This document shows, in pieces, positions 1 through 7,605 of a DNA stretch of 12,347 nucleotides (within the stretch, counting starts at the first letter, position 1; every line of letters begins with the position of its first letter). Origin of the DNA: Coemansia sp. RSA 922 (lineage: Eukaryota; Kickxellomycota; Kickxellomycetes; Kickxellales; Kickxellaceae); NCBI GenBank assembly GCA_027577415.1, contig JANBQS010000769.1, positions 1 to 12,347 of the forward strand, read 5' to 3'. A program made the translations under genes and the position numbers. The notes beneath the pieces were generated by a model, which ran no database searches, was not told the origin of the DNA, and worked only from the letters and a program-made list of their open reading frames with translations.

Positions 1-76
1 TGAGAATAGCGCGCGACTCTTCTCTGAGCTGGTGATGGTTGTCGCGGTGGTGCTGTTGTTGGGGCCGGTCAGTCAT
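1..76 (-). CDS. Possible N-terminus of a gene running off the left edge
   Basis: On the minus strand an ATG at 76-74 opens a frame of 25 codons that stays open to the window edge. It begins M-T-D-R-P and is rich in Gln and His (QQQHH, NHHQ), followed by a charged stretch (LREESRA). An in-frame TGA lies two codons upstream, so this ATG is the first available start unless an intron intervenes. A long minus-strand upstream region with a TATA motif and pyrimidine tracts would fit a 5' leader for it. Low-complexity Gln/His N-termini are common in fungal regulatory proteins, but 25 codons cannot identify a family, and a chance open frame of this length is possible. Confidence 0.35.
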   Translation of the reverse strand, partial: MTDRPQQQHHRDNHHQLREESRAIL

Positions 77-1949
77 ATCTCACGCGCTGTTATCTTTCTT
101 TCGATATGAGATGCAATATAGAGAGCCGCTGATGCTCGTACTTTCGTGTTCTACTGCCCTTATACACGAGGCCCGTGTGTGTGCGGGGATAGTATGCGTG
201 CTGTTGTCGTCGCGAGTGCCGCTAGCGTAAGCGCGGGCAAGCTCGTAAAGCGAGCCTTACCGACGTAAGAGAGAAAGAGTCGAGAAAGGAATAAGGAAAA
301 AAAATAGGAGAGAAAGAGAAAGAGAGAGGCAAGAATGGCTTATTGTCTCGCACGGAGACGGAGGGCGGCGTGATGGCGCGTTTACGCAAGAGGTTGGCGG
401 GTGAACACTGCACGCATATAAGCGTACTAGTTAGCGCAGCCTTCTTGCTCGCAAGCGACGACAGCAATGTCAGACTGACCTCTTGCACAAAAAAAATTTA
501 AAAAAAAAGAGTAGGCAATCGACCCTTGCGCGCACAGACTGTGATATGACGTCTGGCACACGTAGGGCAAACTGCGGGGTGAAAGTGGGGATGTGTGTAA
601 AATGGACCCAGTTTTGAAATAGAGTTCAGGGGGTGTTCAGGGGTGCAGTGGTGGCGGTGAGGGAGTATGTTAGAGTACACGGTGCAGAAAGTATGCTATA
701 GAAAATGGCCAAACCCAGAGCCTTTAAAGAAACGAGAGAGAGAAAGAAGAAGAAGAAAAAAAACATAAAAAATTAGTTGGGGGCGGGAGAAGCCCCTGGA
801 TTTTATAGACTGGGCGCACACATACAATCTTGCGGCGATGAAGTCGGCGATTACTTGGGGGGGGGGTGTTACAAACCTAGAGGGGGAGTGTGCCTGCGAT
901 AGATACCAACACTGCGCCCAAAAACCCACTGCTCTTCCCAACGGGTCCTCTGCACGCACAGAACATGTCCGCCTGCAAGGGTGAGCTAGGCCCTCATTTT
1001 TTTCTTGGCCAGAGTTGCCGCCTAGGCCCCTCCCTCCCTCATCGATCGGCGAGGAGCTCTTTCTCTCACTCTCAAAGGCAGAAGGGGGCAATCATCGTCA
1101 GCAGGCAGCAAGAAGTACTCACCAGACTGCGTGCATCATGGCTGGAGGTGTGTAGCACAGGAGGAAAAAATTCTTTTCGTTTTGCCAGAACCTGTTTCAG
1201 GGAACAAATAGATACTCTTTTTTTTTTTTGCTTGTGGCCGTGCGGCGGCGCAATCGCCGGCCAGGATATTTAACAGAGCCTCATATTGCCAATTAAGGCA
1301 GTTAAGCGTAGACTTTAAGCCAGGGTGGCTTGCCCAAAGCATACTCACGCCTCGTTCTTCAGCCCCCTAAAAACAGACGCCTTGTTGCTTGGGAGCAGCT
1401 GTCTGCAAACATGTTTGCACTCTTCCCATCCCTCGATTGTCAACGACACACGACTGTAAAGTATTTTCTGGTTATTCGGATAAGGCCCAAATTAATTAGG
1501 CAGCCGCCGCCGCCACGGTGCTTCCCACCCATCCTCATACTGTACTCACTAAGGCGGACCCGGGGAAAAAAAGCAAGGATCAGGCACGCGAGATGTACGG
1601 ATGCTGCCTAAGAAATAGCCAGACATGACAGGTTGCCTGCATTGGAGCAGATCTTCCCCCTTTCCTATTAATTTCGTTCTTTTGTAGTCGTGGGATTGAT
1701 GCTTTGCACTTGCCCCTTTCAATCGCCTGTCTAATTCACTCGCGCGGCTTGAAATTGCAAGCCCCTCCTCCTAGATCATGCGCTTCTTACAATGCCTCTG
1801 CCACCGATCAGTCTTGATCGAATCTATAGCAGATCCAGATCAGACTACATGCACCCATCATCCTTCCGCCTGGATGGATGTAGACTGCGGAAATTGTCTT
1901 CTCTGTTGGCGATTTATCTCACTTTAATTTGTACTATTTAGTTTTTTTT
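77..1949. other. Long non-coding region between the left-edge gene and RAD4
   Basis: I see no credible protein gene in these 1.87 kb: the open frames are short, overlap on both strands and are low-complexity. The stretch holds homopolymer runs (ten G at 857-866, twelve T at 1218-1229), purine tracts on the plus strand at about 266-335 and 734-763, a tandem GTTCAGGGG at 624-632 and 635-643, and three copies of TACTCAC at 1116-1122, 1342-1348 and 1543-1549. The reverse complement of TACTCAC is GTGAGTA, a good splice donor. It probably contains the RAD4 promoter at its right end and a long, possibly spliced leader for the left-edge gene. I looked for tRNA B-box and U1, U2, U4, U5 and U6 snRNA landmarks and recognised none. 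Confidence 0.6.
734..807 (-). promoter_or_regulatory. Candidate minus-strand core promoter: TATA box plus pyrimidine tract
   Basis: Read on the minus strand, TATAAAA (801-807) is followed about 40 bases downstream by an uninterrupted 30-base pyrimidine tract (763-734). A TATA box followed by a CT-rich tract just before the transcription start is a familiar arrangement in well-expressed fungal genes. The nearest minus-strand candidate gene is the partial frame at the left edge, which would imply a leader of roughly 650 bases. The same tract ends in TTTAAAG near 725, so it could instead be the polypyrimidine tract of a splice acceptor. Confidence 0.35.
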
Positions 1950-4178
1950 ATGGCTTCTAACCATCTATCGAGATTTCCTGCTGGCAGCGATGATAGTGTA
2001 TCTCATACACTCGACTCCGCCTCTGACGAGCAACCAAGCAAGCGATTCCGAGTACTTTCCGGCCATGACGATGACGATGGCTGTGAAGCACCACCTATAA
2101 CTGACCGACAACATATAGATAAGGGCCAAGTTGACAGCGACGACGAAGACGACGACGACATGTTTGAGTCTGTGACACATGTCCACACAGAGTACTTGGA
2201 CGACATGTCTGATGACTCGATGCCAGAGTTGGGCACTGTCGAGCTGACAGTAGGCGACGAGACTGCCAGCATCCTAGCACCAAAGCCACGGCAAGTCCAA
2301 GTAACCGCACGCGCTCGGACAGTGCGCCGGCACCACCACATGGTCCATCTGTTGTGCCAGGTGGCATGTGCCCGATACCTCAACTACATATGCTGCAAGC
2401 CTTTGCTTTTGGCGCGCTGTCTCTCACTTATCCCGTCGTTTACTGTTAATCGCGTTGCTGAGCACTTGGTTCCGGGAAAGCAGGAGATTAGACGTGAATG
2501 GGCCTCGTCTGACTTGCACCACTTTCTCTCATGGTACCAGTCCTTTCGCATACGGACGCGAAAGCCCAAGGGAACAGCGGGACTCGAAGACGACTTTATT
2601 CGGCTTGTGGAGACGCGTAATGCCACGCGCCCATGGCACCAGCCTATGCTTCTGGCGAGTATGTTGCGTGCCCTGACGTTTGACGCTCGATTGTGCGTTG
2701 GAGTCGCGCCACCACCGTTAAAGCTGACTCGGCGAGAGAGCTTGTTGATCGAGCTGGCGCTAGACAACTGCGATGGTAGTAGTGGTGTAGCCGCTGCTGC
2801 TACTGCGAGCGGTTCCCTGCCTGAAGCTGCCTCCAGCGTCGGCCCGACTGCTTTCCGACCAAGCAGTAGTGAGCCAGCATCGACTCAGCCACTGGAAAGG
2901 GGCCACTCGTTTGCGCTCACAGTGCCAGAGTTCTGGTGCGAGGTATTTGACCAGATATCTGAGCGCTGGGTGCCCATTAACGCCTATACGGGCGCCATAG
3001 AGCACCCATCCATTCTGGGCAGACCGCTTGGCCGGCAGCACTGCGCATTCCCCTACATAGTTGGACTCGACTCTCACAACTTTGTACGGGACATTACTCG
3101 CAGGTACGCACAAGACTTTACCAATACGATATTAAGGCTGCGTCTAGAGTCAGTAGACCAGAAAGTCGACAGGCGGGCGCAAGTGTGGTGGGAGCACTGG
3201 ATATCTAGATGGTCCAACAGCGACTCTGAGGCTGGTGACAAACACGAGCGCGAGAACGAAGAGATGGATAAGAGGTCAAGACCTAGCGCCATACCCAAGC
3301 GTATTGCTGACTTTTCCAAGAACCCGTACTACGTATTGCAGCGCAACCTACGCCAAAACGAAATCATTCACCCAACCCATCCCGTCGTCGGCGTAATCAA
3401 GGGCGAGCATGTGTACTTGCGCGAAAATGTGCGGGTGCTGCGCTCGCAGCAGGCTTGGATGCGAGAGGGCCGGCAGGTCAAGGCAGGCCAGATAGCCGCA
3501 AAGCAAATCAAGCACCGCGGGGTCACAGCTCGCTCCAAACGGACTGCCGAGGCGATGGAGGCTTCTGGCATCGAACCCACGGCGGATCTGTTTGGCGAGT
3601 GGCAAACTGAGCTGTTTCGGTCGCCGCCTGTGCATGATGGCCGTGTTCCGCGCAATGAGTTTGGAAATGTCAACCTGTTCACCGACAGCATGCTGCCTGA
3701 GGGCGCTGTCCATATCCCCAATGCCAATGCCAAACGCCTGTGCAAGGAGCTCGGTATTGACGCTGCCGACGCTGTCGTCGGCTTTGACTTTCGCCGTGGC
3801 CAGAGCCTGCCGATTATCCAAGGCGTGGTTATCCCTGCCGAGGCATTCGATCTAATTGCCGATGCCCTTCGAGAGGACAGGCATGTTGCAGAAGAGAAAA
3901 AGTTGGCTGACCTCGAGCAACGCGCACTAAAGTACTGGCGCCGGCTGCTGGTCGCGCTGCGAGTAAGGGCCGATGTCGACGCCTCGTTTGCCAGATACAG
4001 CGAGCGTCCAAGCGGTATAACATTTTCTAGCCGAGATAGCAAGGGCAAGCAGCCAGAGCTCGAGTATAATCCACCACACCACACTAACACGGAGGATAAT
4101 CAAAGATCTGAATCTGAGCCGGATCCTGACCCATCTGACACGACTTCAGTAGACACTGGCGGAGGTTTCATAATCTAG
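1950..4178 (+). CDS. RAD4: DNA repair protein Rad4/XPC (Rhp41 family)
   Basis: 742-residue, single-exon damage sensor for global-genome nucleotide excision repair. In characterised fungi it works in the nucleus with Rad23, opening the helix at lesions and recruiting TFIIH. Visible parts, in order: an acidic, Ser/Asp-rich N-terminus (about 1-110); a transglutaminase-like fold that begins near residue 128 (HHHMVHLL), is interrupted by a Ser/Ala-rich insert (about 265-318) and resumes with HSFALTVPEFWCEVFD at 319; BHD1 from K450 (KRIADFSKNPYYVLQR) to about 525; BHD2 around W551 (GEWQTELFRSPPV); BHD3 from N569 (NEFGNVNLF) to about 640; and a charged tail. The hairpin-domain signatures are unmistakable. 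The frame is open back to a TTG at 1929, but the first ATG is at 1950 in the context TTTTATGG, so I start there. It is slightly shorter than yeast Rad4. It converges on the next gene with a 58-base spacer. Confidence 0.96.
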   Translation: MASNHLSRFPAGSDDSVSHTLDSASDEQPSKRFRVLSGHDDDDGCEAPPITDRQHIDKGQVDSDDEDDDDMFESVTHVHTEYLDDMSDDSMPELGTVELTVGDETASILAPKPRQVQVTARARTVRRHHHMVHLLCQVACARYLNYICCKPLLLARCLSLIPSFTVNRVAEHLVPGKQEIRREWASSDLHHFLSWYQSFRIRTRKPKGTAGLEDDFIRLVETRNATRPWHQPMLLASMLRALTFDARLCVGVAPPPLKLTRRESLLIELALDNCDGSSGVAAAATASGSLPEAASSVGPTAFRPSSSEPASTQPLERGHSFALTVPEFWCEVFDQISERWVPINAYTGAIEHPSILGRPLGRQHCAFPYIVGLDSHNFVRDITRRYAQDFTNTILRLRLESVDQKVDRRAQVWWEHWISRWSNSDSEAGDKHERENEEMDKRSRPSAIPKRIADFSKNPYYVLQRNLRQNEIIHPTHPVVGVIKGEHVYLRENVRVLRSQQAWMREGRQVKAGQIAAKQIKHRGVTARSKRTAEAMEASGIEPTADLFGEWQTELFRSPPVHDGRVPRNEFGNVNLFTDSMLPEGAVHIPNANAKRLCKELGIDAADAVVGFDFRRGQSLPIIQGVVIPAEAFDLIADALREDRHVAEEKKLADLEQRALKYWRRLLVALRVRADVDASFARYSERPSGITFSSRDSKGKQPELEYNPPHHTNTEDNQRSESEPDPDPSDTTSVDTGGGFII

Positions 4179-4236
4179 CATGTCGCAAGTATATTGTCTC
4201 TATTCGCTTTCGATAAAAAAGAAACTGCTCATTTGC
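4179..4236. other. 58-base convergent spacer between RAD4 and the coiled-coil gene
   Basis: Only 58 bases separate the RAD4 stop codon (plus) from the stop codon of the minus-strand coiled-coil gene. Both transcripts must terminate here, so their 3' ends very likely overlap. The plus strand carries GATAAAAAAG, a plausible A-rich 3'-end element. I see no canonical AATAAA on either strand. Confidence 0.7.
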
Positions 4237-4868
4237 CTAGTTGTTTTTCTTAGCCTTTGCTGACGACGCCCGACCCAATGCAGTGTCCACGTCCTGCTCA
4301 ATCTCCCACACGTGGGCCTTGAGCTCGAGATGGTCGCGAGTAAGGATGTCGTTCTGCTTACGCCAGTCGGCCTTGACCTGTGCTAACTGCTGCGATGTAG
4401 CACTGCTGGCCCTGAGCCTGTTCAGATCAGACTCAACTGTCTCAATCTTCTTTACGTATTCTCTGACCTTTAGCGACGACTTTTCTAGCTCATCCACTGA
4501 GCTTAGTACAAGACTGGTGGCCTTTTGGTACTCTTCGATAAGATACACAAATCCAAACGCTCCAGCCGATGTGACGCCCAGCAAAAATCCGACCAAGCTA
4601 TACGAGTCAAGGTGTCAGGAAAATAGTAAGTAGACTACGCAACATAGGCACATGTATGTTAAAGTATTTAAAAATGGACGTAGACTTACCCTCCGCGGAA
4701 CCCGCCAATGGGCCGCTTCTTCTTTGGTGCCTCCTGAGCGAGACGCGAAGTGCTGCTGGTAGAGACGGCATCGCCAACTTTGACTGTGGATTCAAATCGA
4801 CGGCCAACAACGGCGGGTCTGACAAGCGTGGAGGCGACGCGGGCCGAGGCTGAGAGTCGCGAGAACAT
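4237..4868 (-). CDS. Mitochondrial membrane-anchored coiled-coil protein, two exons
   Basis: Spliced gene: exon 1 is 4868-4690, the intron 4689-4598, exon 2 4597-4237, giving 179 residues. Joining GG from exon 1 to C from exon 2 makes a glycine codon and keeps the frame. The N-terminus (MFSRLSASARVASTLV) is Arg/Ser-rich with no acidic residue, and GRRFES near 22-27 resembles a processing-peptidase site, so import into mitochondria is likely. After a basic patch (PKKKRP) and GGFRGG, one glycine-spaced membrane segment spans about 61-80 (LVGFLLGVTSAGAFGFVYLI). The rest (about 81-170) is a charged heptad-like helix ending in a Lys-rich tail. This suggests one inner-membrane anchor with a soluble coiled coil. 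I recall similar uncharacterised fungal proteins but cannot name the family. It shares a divergent promoter with the TrhO-like gene. Confidence 0.82.
4598..4689 (-). other. 92-nt spliceosomal intron
   Basis: On the minus strand the donor is G|GTAAGT (4689-4684) and the acceptor is GTATAG (ending at 4598). CTGAC and TTGAC lie about 15-25 bases before the acceptor as possible branch sites. Reading through exon 1 meets a TAA at 4688-4686, at the donor, and exon 2 has no ATG at its beginning, so splicing is required. The junction is phase 2 and falls just before the membrane segment. Confidence 0.85.
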
Positions 4869-5101
4869 GAGAAGAAAATTGAACGTCGAAATTGGGTCAA
4901 TGATAATAGCAAAGCAAAGAAGAAGAAGCAATAGTCGGAGACCAGACCAGCAAAGGGCGAAGAGATAGAGAGGTGATCCACATATTGATCTGATCAATAC
5001 GGGACTGCTTGAAACCCCAAAGGCCTTGGTGGCGGTGGTGGCCTGATCTTTTCTTCCTTCGTTACCATCAAAATATTTTATCTCTAGTTGTAAATTTGGC
5101 C
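4869..5101. promoter_or_regulatory. Bidirectional promoter of two mitochondrial genes
   Basis: A 233-base spacer separates the two divergent ATGs at 4868 (minus) and 5102 (plus), both of which open with mitochondrial-type presequences. It contains a perfect 17-base inverted repeat at 4983-4999, purine-rich runs on the plus strand toward the coiled-coil gene (about 4912-4930 and 4957-4972), and AT-rich sequence just before the rhodanese ATG. An inverted CCAAT (ATTGG, 4891-4895) is also present, but it is so close to the minus-strand ATG that it may lie in the leader. Confidence 0.6.
4983..4999. repeat. 17-bp palindrome in the divergent promoter
   Basis: TATTGATC-T-GATCAATA: two 8-base arms that are exact reverse complements around a single central base. 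It lies within about 6 bases of the midpoint between the two start codons. The symmetry suits a dimeric DNA-binding protein. I do not recognise the site as the target of a known fungal factor. Confidence 0.75.
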
Positions 5102-5211
5102 ATGCTTCGCCGCACACTTGCCGTGCGTCCGATCTTACGTGCCGGCCTGCCCAACTCGCCAGCGTCATCGCCAGAGTGGCTGGCACGAGCCAGTTGGCGT
5201 CAGACGACATT

Positions 5212-5250
<39 letters not shown>

Positions 5251-6466
5251 GAGCCATCGATCCACCAGTAATGGCGCCTGGCACACTTGTCGCCGACTTG
5301 TGCACTCATCACGCATACTTTCTAACCAGGACGCTTTGCGCAGCTCACCGTACTACAATTGCCTGCCAGGTCAGCTCCCTTCCCAGCCCATCGACATGGA
5401 TCAGCCCTATCCAACGACAACAGAGGATGGCTACCACACGATATCATTCTACAGCTTCTTTGCGCTTGACGAAATCCAAGTGCCGAGACTACGCGACAAA
5501 ATCCAGCGAGAGTGGGCTCGAGACTTGCAAGTCGTTGGGCGTATTTACATTTGCGAGCAAGGGATCAACGCCCAACTCAGCATCCCGACAGACAAGACTC
5601 GAGACTTGCGCCTTTGGCTAGAGACACACCAAGTGTTTAGCGGCCGCATACCAAAGTTCAATTGGGCTATAGAGCACCGGCGCTCATTCAAGGCACTGCA
5701 CGTACGCGTACGACCTCTAGTAGCCACTGGCGAGCCACTGAGTCTGGAGACCCTGAGCCATGAGCCAGAGTACTTGTCGCCAGATGCTTGGGAAGGCGAA
5801 CTACACAGCGCTCAGGAAAAGGGAGAGACCCCACTACTCATCGATATGCGAAACAACTACGAGTTCCGTATTGGCAAGTTTCAAGGCGCTGTATGCCCAG
5901 ACGTCGATACCTTTCGCGAGGAGATGGCTGCTGTGCGTACCCTGTGCAAGGAGCGAGAAGACAAGCAGGCGCCCATTTACATGTACTGCACAGGCGGTAT
6001 TCGGTGCTCTATTGCCGGCGCTATACTGAAATCGGAGGGCTATAAAAATGTCAAAACGCTTCAAGGGGGCGTGGTTGCCTATGGCAAGCACGTACGAGAG
6101 CGCCCTGGGGGTGCTGCGAGTTCGTTGTACCGAGGCAAGAACTTTACATTTGACAAGAGGATAGGCGAGGAAGTCACCACCGAGGTGCTGGCAAAGTGCG
6201 ATCAGTGTGGCGGGCCATGCGATTCGTTTACTAATTGCGCCAACAGGAGTTGCAACTTGCTGTTTATTCAATGTCCCAGGTGCGCCGAGAAGCATCACAA
6301 AACGTGTGGCCACGAAACATGTATAGAGCGGTCTCGGATGTCCCACGAGGAACTCATCAAGAATAGAAAGCCTACGGTATGGAGCTACCACTTGCGAGTC
6401 CGCCCAGACAAGGTATTTGATAAAGATGGCATTGCGCGGCCCGAGTTGGTTGTCAATAAGGCTTAG
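5102..6466 (+). CDS. TSTD2: TrhO/TSTD2-type rhodanese, putative tRNA uridine hydroxylase, mitochondrial
   Basis: 454 residues, single exon. Bacterial TrhO (YceA) makes 5-hydroxyuridine at the tRNA wobble position, and TSTD2 is the eukaryotic relative. Residues 1-98 form an Arg-rich, acid-poor leader with an Ala12 run (38-49), probably a mitochondrial presequence. The conserved body starts near M99 and includes GRIYICEQGINAQLS, the N-terminal TrhO domain. The rhodanese domain follows, with IDMRNNYEFRIGKF around 247-260 and the active-site loop CTGGIRC, whose first cysteine is residue 296. The C-terminal cysteine cluster, C366 to C407 (CDQCGGPC, NCANRSC, IQCPRC), matches the family's metal-binding-like tail. 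The family assignment is strong; tRNA hydroxylation in this organism is inferred. The frame is open to a TTG at 5009, but 5102 is the first ATG. M99 (ATG at 5396) could give a cytosolic form. Confidence 0.92.
5213..5248 (+). repeat. (GCA)12 trinucleotide repeat coding poly-alanine
   Basis: Twelve uninterrupted GCA triplets lie inside the presequence region of the rhodanese gene and encode Ala12. Pure triplet runs are prone to length change between strains. The location upstream of the conserved body means that length changes in whole triplets should be tolerated. Confidence 0.95.
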
Positions 6467-6869
6467 AAGAGCTTAGAGTGTTAGTGTATATCTCAGGTAC
6501 AGACTTTAATTGATCTGGTTAGCCTCGGCATCTGGTTAGTATTTTTTTCAAGTACATCTGTACTCCCTCTCTCTCTATCTCTATCTCTGGATGAGTAGAA
6601 ACTTTAGGGTATTGCGCGAGCCCTATTCTGCGCAGTCTGCAGCCAAGAACATAGCCATCGTTGCTATGCAAATTGCTATTTTGTGCCCAAACTTTCTGTA
6701 CGTCGATATGGGCGGGATTCAATCGCACATTTGAGCCATACACAGACATTCTTCAGAGTCTCATTTACAAGGACTTGAATGATTAGAGATATACTTCATA
6801 TTTAGATATTGTCGTCGATAGATGTTCGGCTAACGCATATGCTGCTAGATTCTGATAGTAAGTCAGTGG
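6467..6869. other. Convergent spacer between the rhodanese gene and BET3
   Basis: These 403 bases lie between two convergent stop codons and presumably hold both 3' UTRs. The only marked structure is a pyrimidine microsatellite of CT and CTAT units at about 6563-6588. A 76-codon minus-strand frame (6749-6519) is low in similarity to anything I know and is probably chance. I see no tRNA or other RNA gene. Confidence 0.55.
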
Positions 6870-7436
6870 CTAGTCGTCGCTGGCTGGCACTTCTTCATCA
6901 AGCATCCGTACAAGCTTTACGCGGATTTCTGAGACTTCGTCGCCACGGAGTACGTCACGTACATAGACGACCTCAGTCTGCATCTGCATCATCTCGAGCG
7001 CACCGCGGATCACACCACACAAGACGTTGCTGTACCACAAACCATCCGTCACGGCCTTTGGTGGCAGCTCGCAAAAGTCATTAAACGGATTGTCGTCAAG
7101 GATGAGCGAGAATTCCTTTGCATCGGCTGACCAGTTTGTAACTGTTGGAACGACATTAAGGAACAGCTTAAAGCCGATCTTGGCAATGACCTCGGCCGTT
7201 GCGCTAAACCCTGAGCACCGCTCGAGACTCGTGCGCGCCATCATGTCGTCGACCAAGCGCACGCCAATGTTGTAGCCCATCTTGTCCAACTGCTTATTGA
7301 CTGCGGCGTAGTCCTCGTAGTCCTTTACCAGCTGCACAACTAGTGACCCGTATGTGAAGATGAAGAGCTCGGCGCTTATCTTTTCTGCGTTGTTCTTCCA
7401 GGCTTCTTCGCCAATCGCCTTGTATTGTTTCTCCAT
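6870..7436 (-). CDS. BET3: TRAPP complex subunit Bet3 (TRAPPC3)
   Basis: 188 residues, single exon. Bet3 is a core subunit of the TRAPP complexes, which activate the Rab GTPase Ypt1/Rab1 and tether vesicles in ER-Golgi traffic. The whole protein follows the family: ELFIFTYGSLVVQLVKDYED (24-42), NKQLDKMGYNIGVRLVDD (47-64), LERCSGFSATAEVIAKIGFK (71-90), NWSADAKEFSLILDDNPF, and the closing LCGVIRGALEMMQMQTEVVY. C74 matches the conserved cysteine that sits at the mouth of the hydrophobic tunnel and is acylated in mammalian Bet3. The length is typical. The start ATG has a good context (CAACATGG) and sits shortly before the conserved block, as in homologues. It lies 169 bases downstream of NPL4 on the same strand, too far and too eukaryotic in style to call an operon. 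Confidence 0.97.
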   Translation of the reverse strand: MEKQYKAIGEEAWKNNAEKISAELFIFTYGSLVVQLVKDYEDYAAVNKQLDKMGYNIGVRLVDDMMARTSLERCSGFSATAEVIAKIGFKLFLNVVPTVTNWSADAKEFSLILDDNPFNDFCELPPKAVTDGLWYSNVLCGVIRGALEMMQMQTEVVYVRDVLRGDEVSEIRVKLVRMLDEEVPASDD

Positions 7437-7605
7437 GTTGCGCCAGTTCGTGGAGCTCTAGTGTTAAATGTGAGGTCTTGATAGATAAAAGGTAATACAA
7501 TCAAGAAATAAATATTTAGCGATGATACTTGCTCGCAGTACATTGTTAATTTGAGGCCATATCAAGACTACTATGTTCTATGGGTTGCTGCCCGAATTAC
7601 AGTGC
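7437..7605 (-). promoter_or_regulatory. NPL4 3' UTR and BET3 promoter
   Basis: This 169-base tandem spacer must hold the NPL4 transcript end and the BET3 promoter. Its middle is AT-rich; on the minus strand it contains AAATATTTATTTC and TTTTATCTATC, which could serve 3'-end formation or as weak TATA-like elements. No clear boundary is visible. Confidence 0.4.

Noticed and set aside
696..1273. Overlapping frames of 131 (minus) and 127 (plus) codons
   Set aside because: They overlap on opposite strands, run through homopolymers and purine tracts, and show no domain or sensible composition.
1136..1348. Minus-strand frame containing a GSGKT sequence that looks like a P-loop
   Set aside because: It is only 70 codons, crosses the T12 run (giving poly-Lys), lacks the hydrophobic strand and partner motifs of an NTPase, and has no homologous-looking context. 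Chance is the simplest explanation.
1860..1925. ACAGAGAAGA on the minus strand, similar to the U6 snRNA core
   Set aside because: The flanking U6 sequence (the AGC triad and downstream stem) is absent.
3368..4090. Long minus-strand frame of 240 codons antisense to RAD4
   Set aside because: It lies entirely within the conserved BHD-coding part of RAD4 and shows no recognisable domain. It is a shadow of the codon bias of RAD4.
4686..5312. 208-codon minus-strand frame extending the coiled-coil gene upstream of its ATG
   Set aside because: The upstream part is antisense to the rhodanese presequence, contains a poly-Leu run from the GCA repeat, and the real presequence starts at the ATG at 4868.
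6700..6740. Minus-strand GATTGAATCCC resembling a tRNA B box
   Set aside because: No T-stem pairing, no A box at proper spacing and no acceptor stem could be built.
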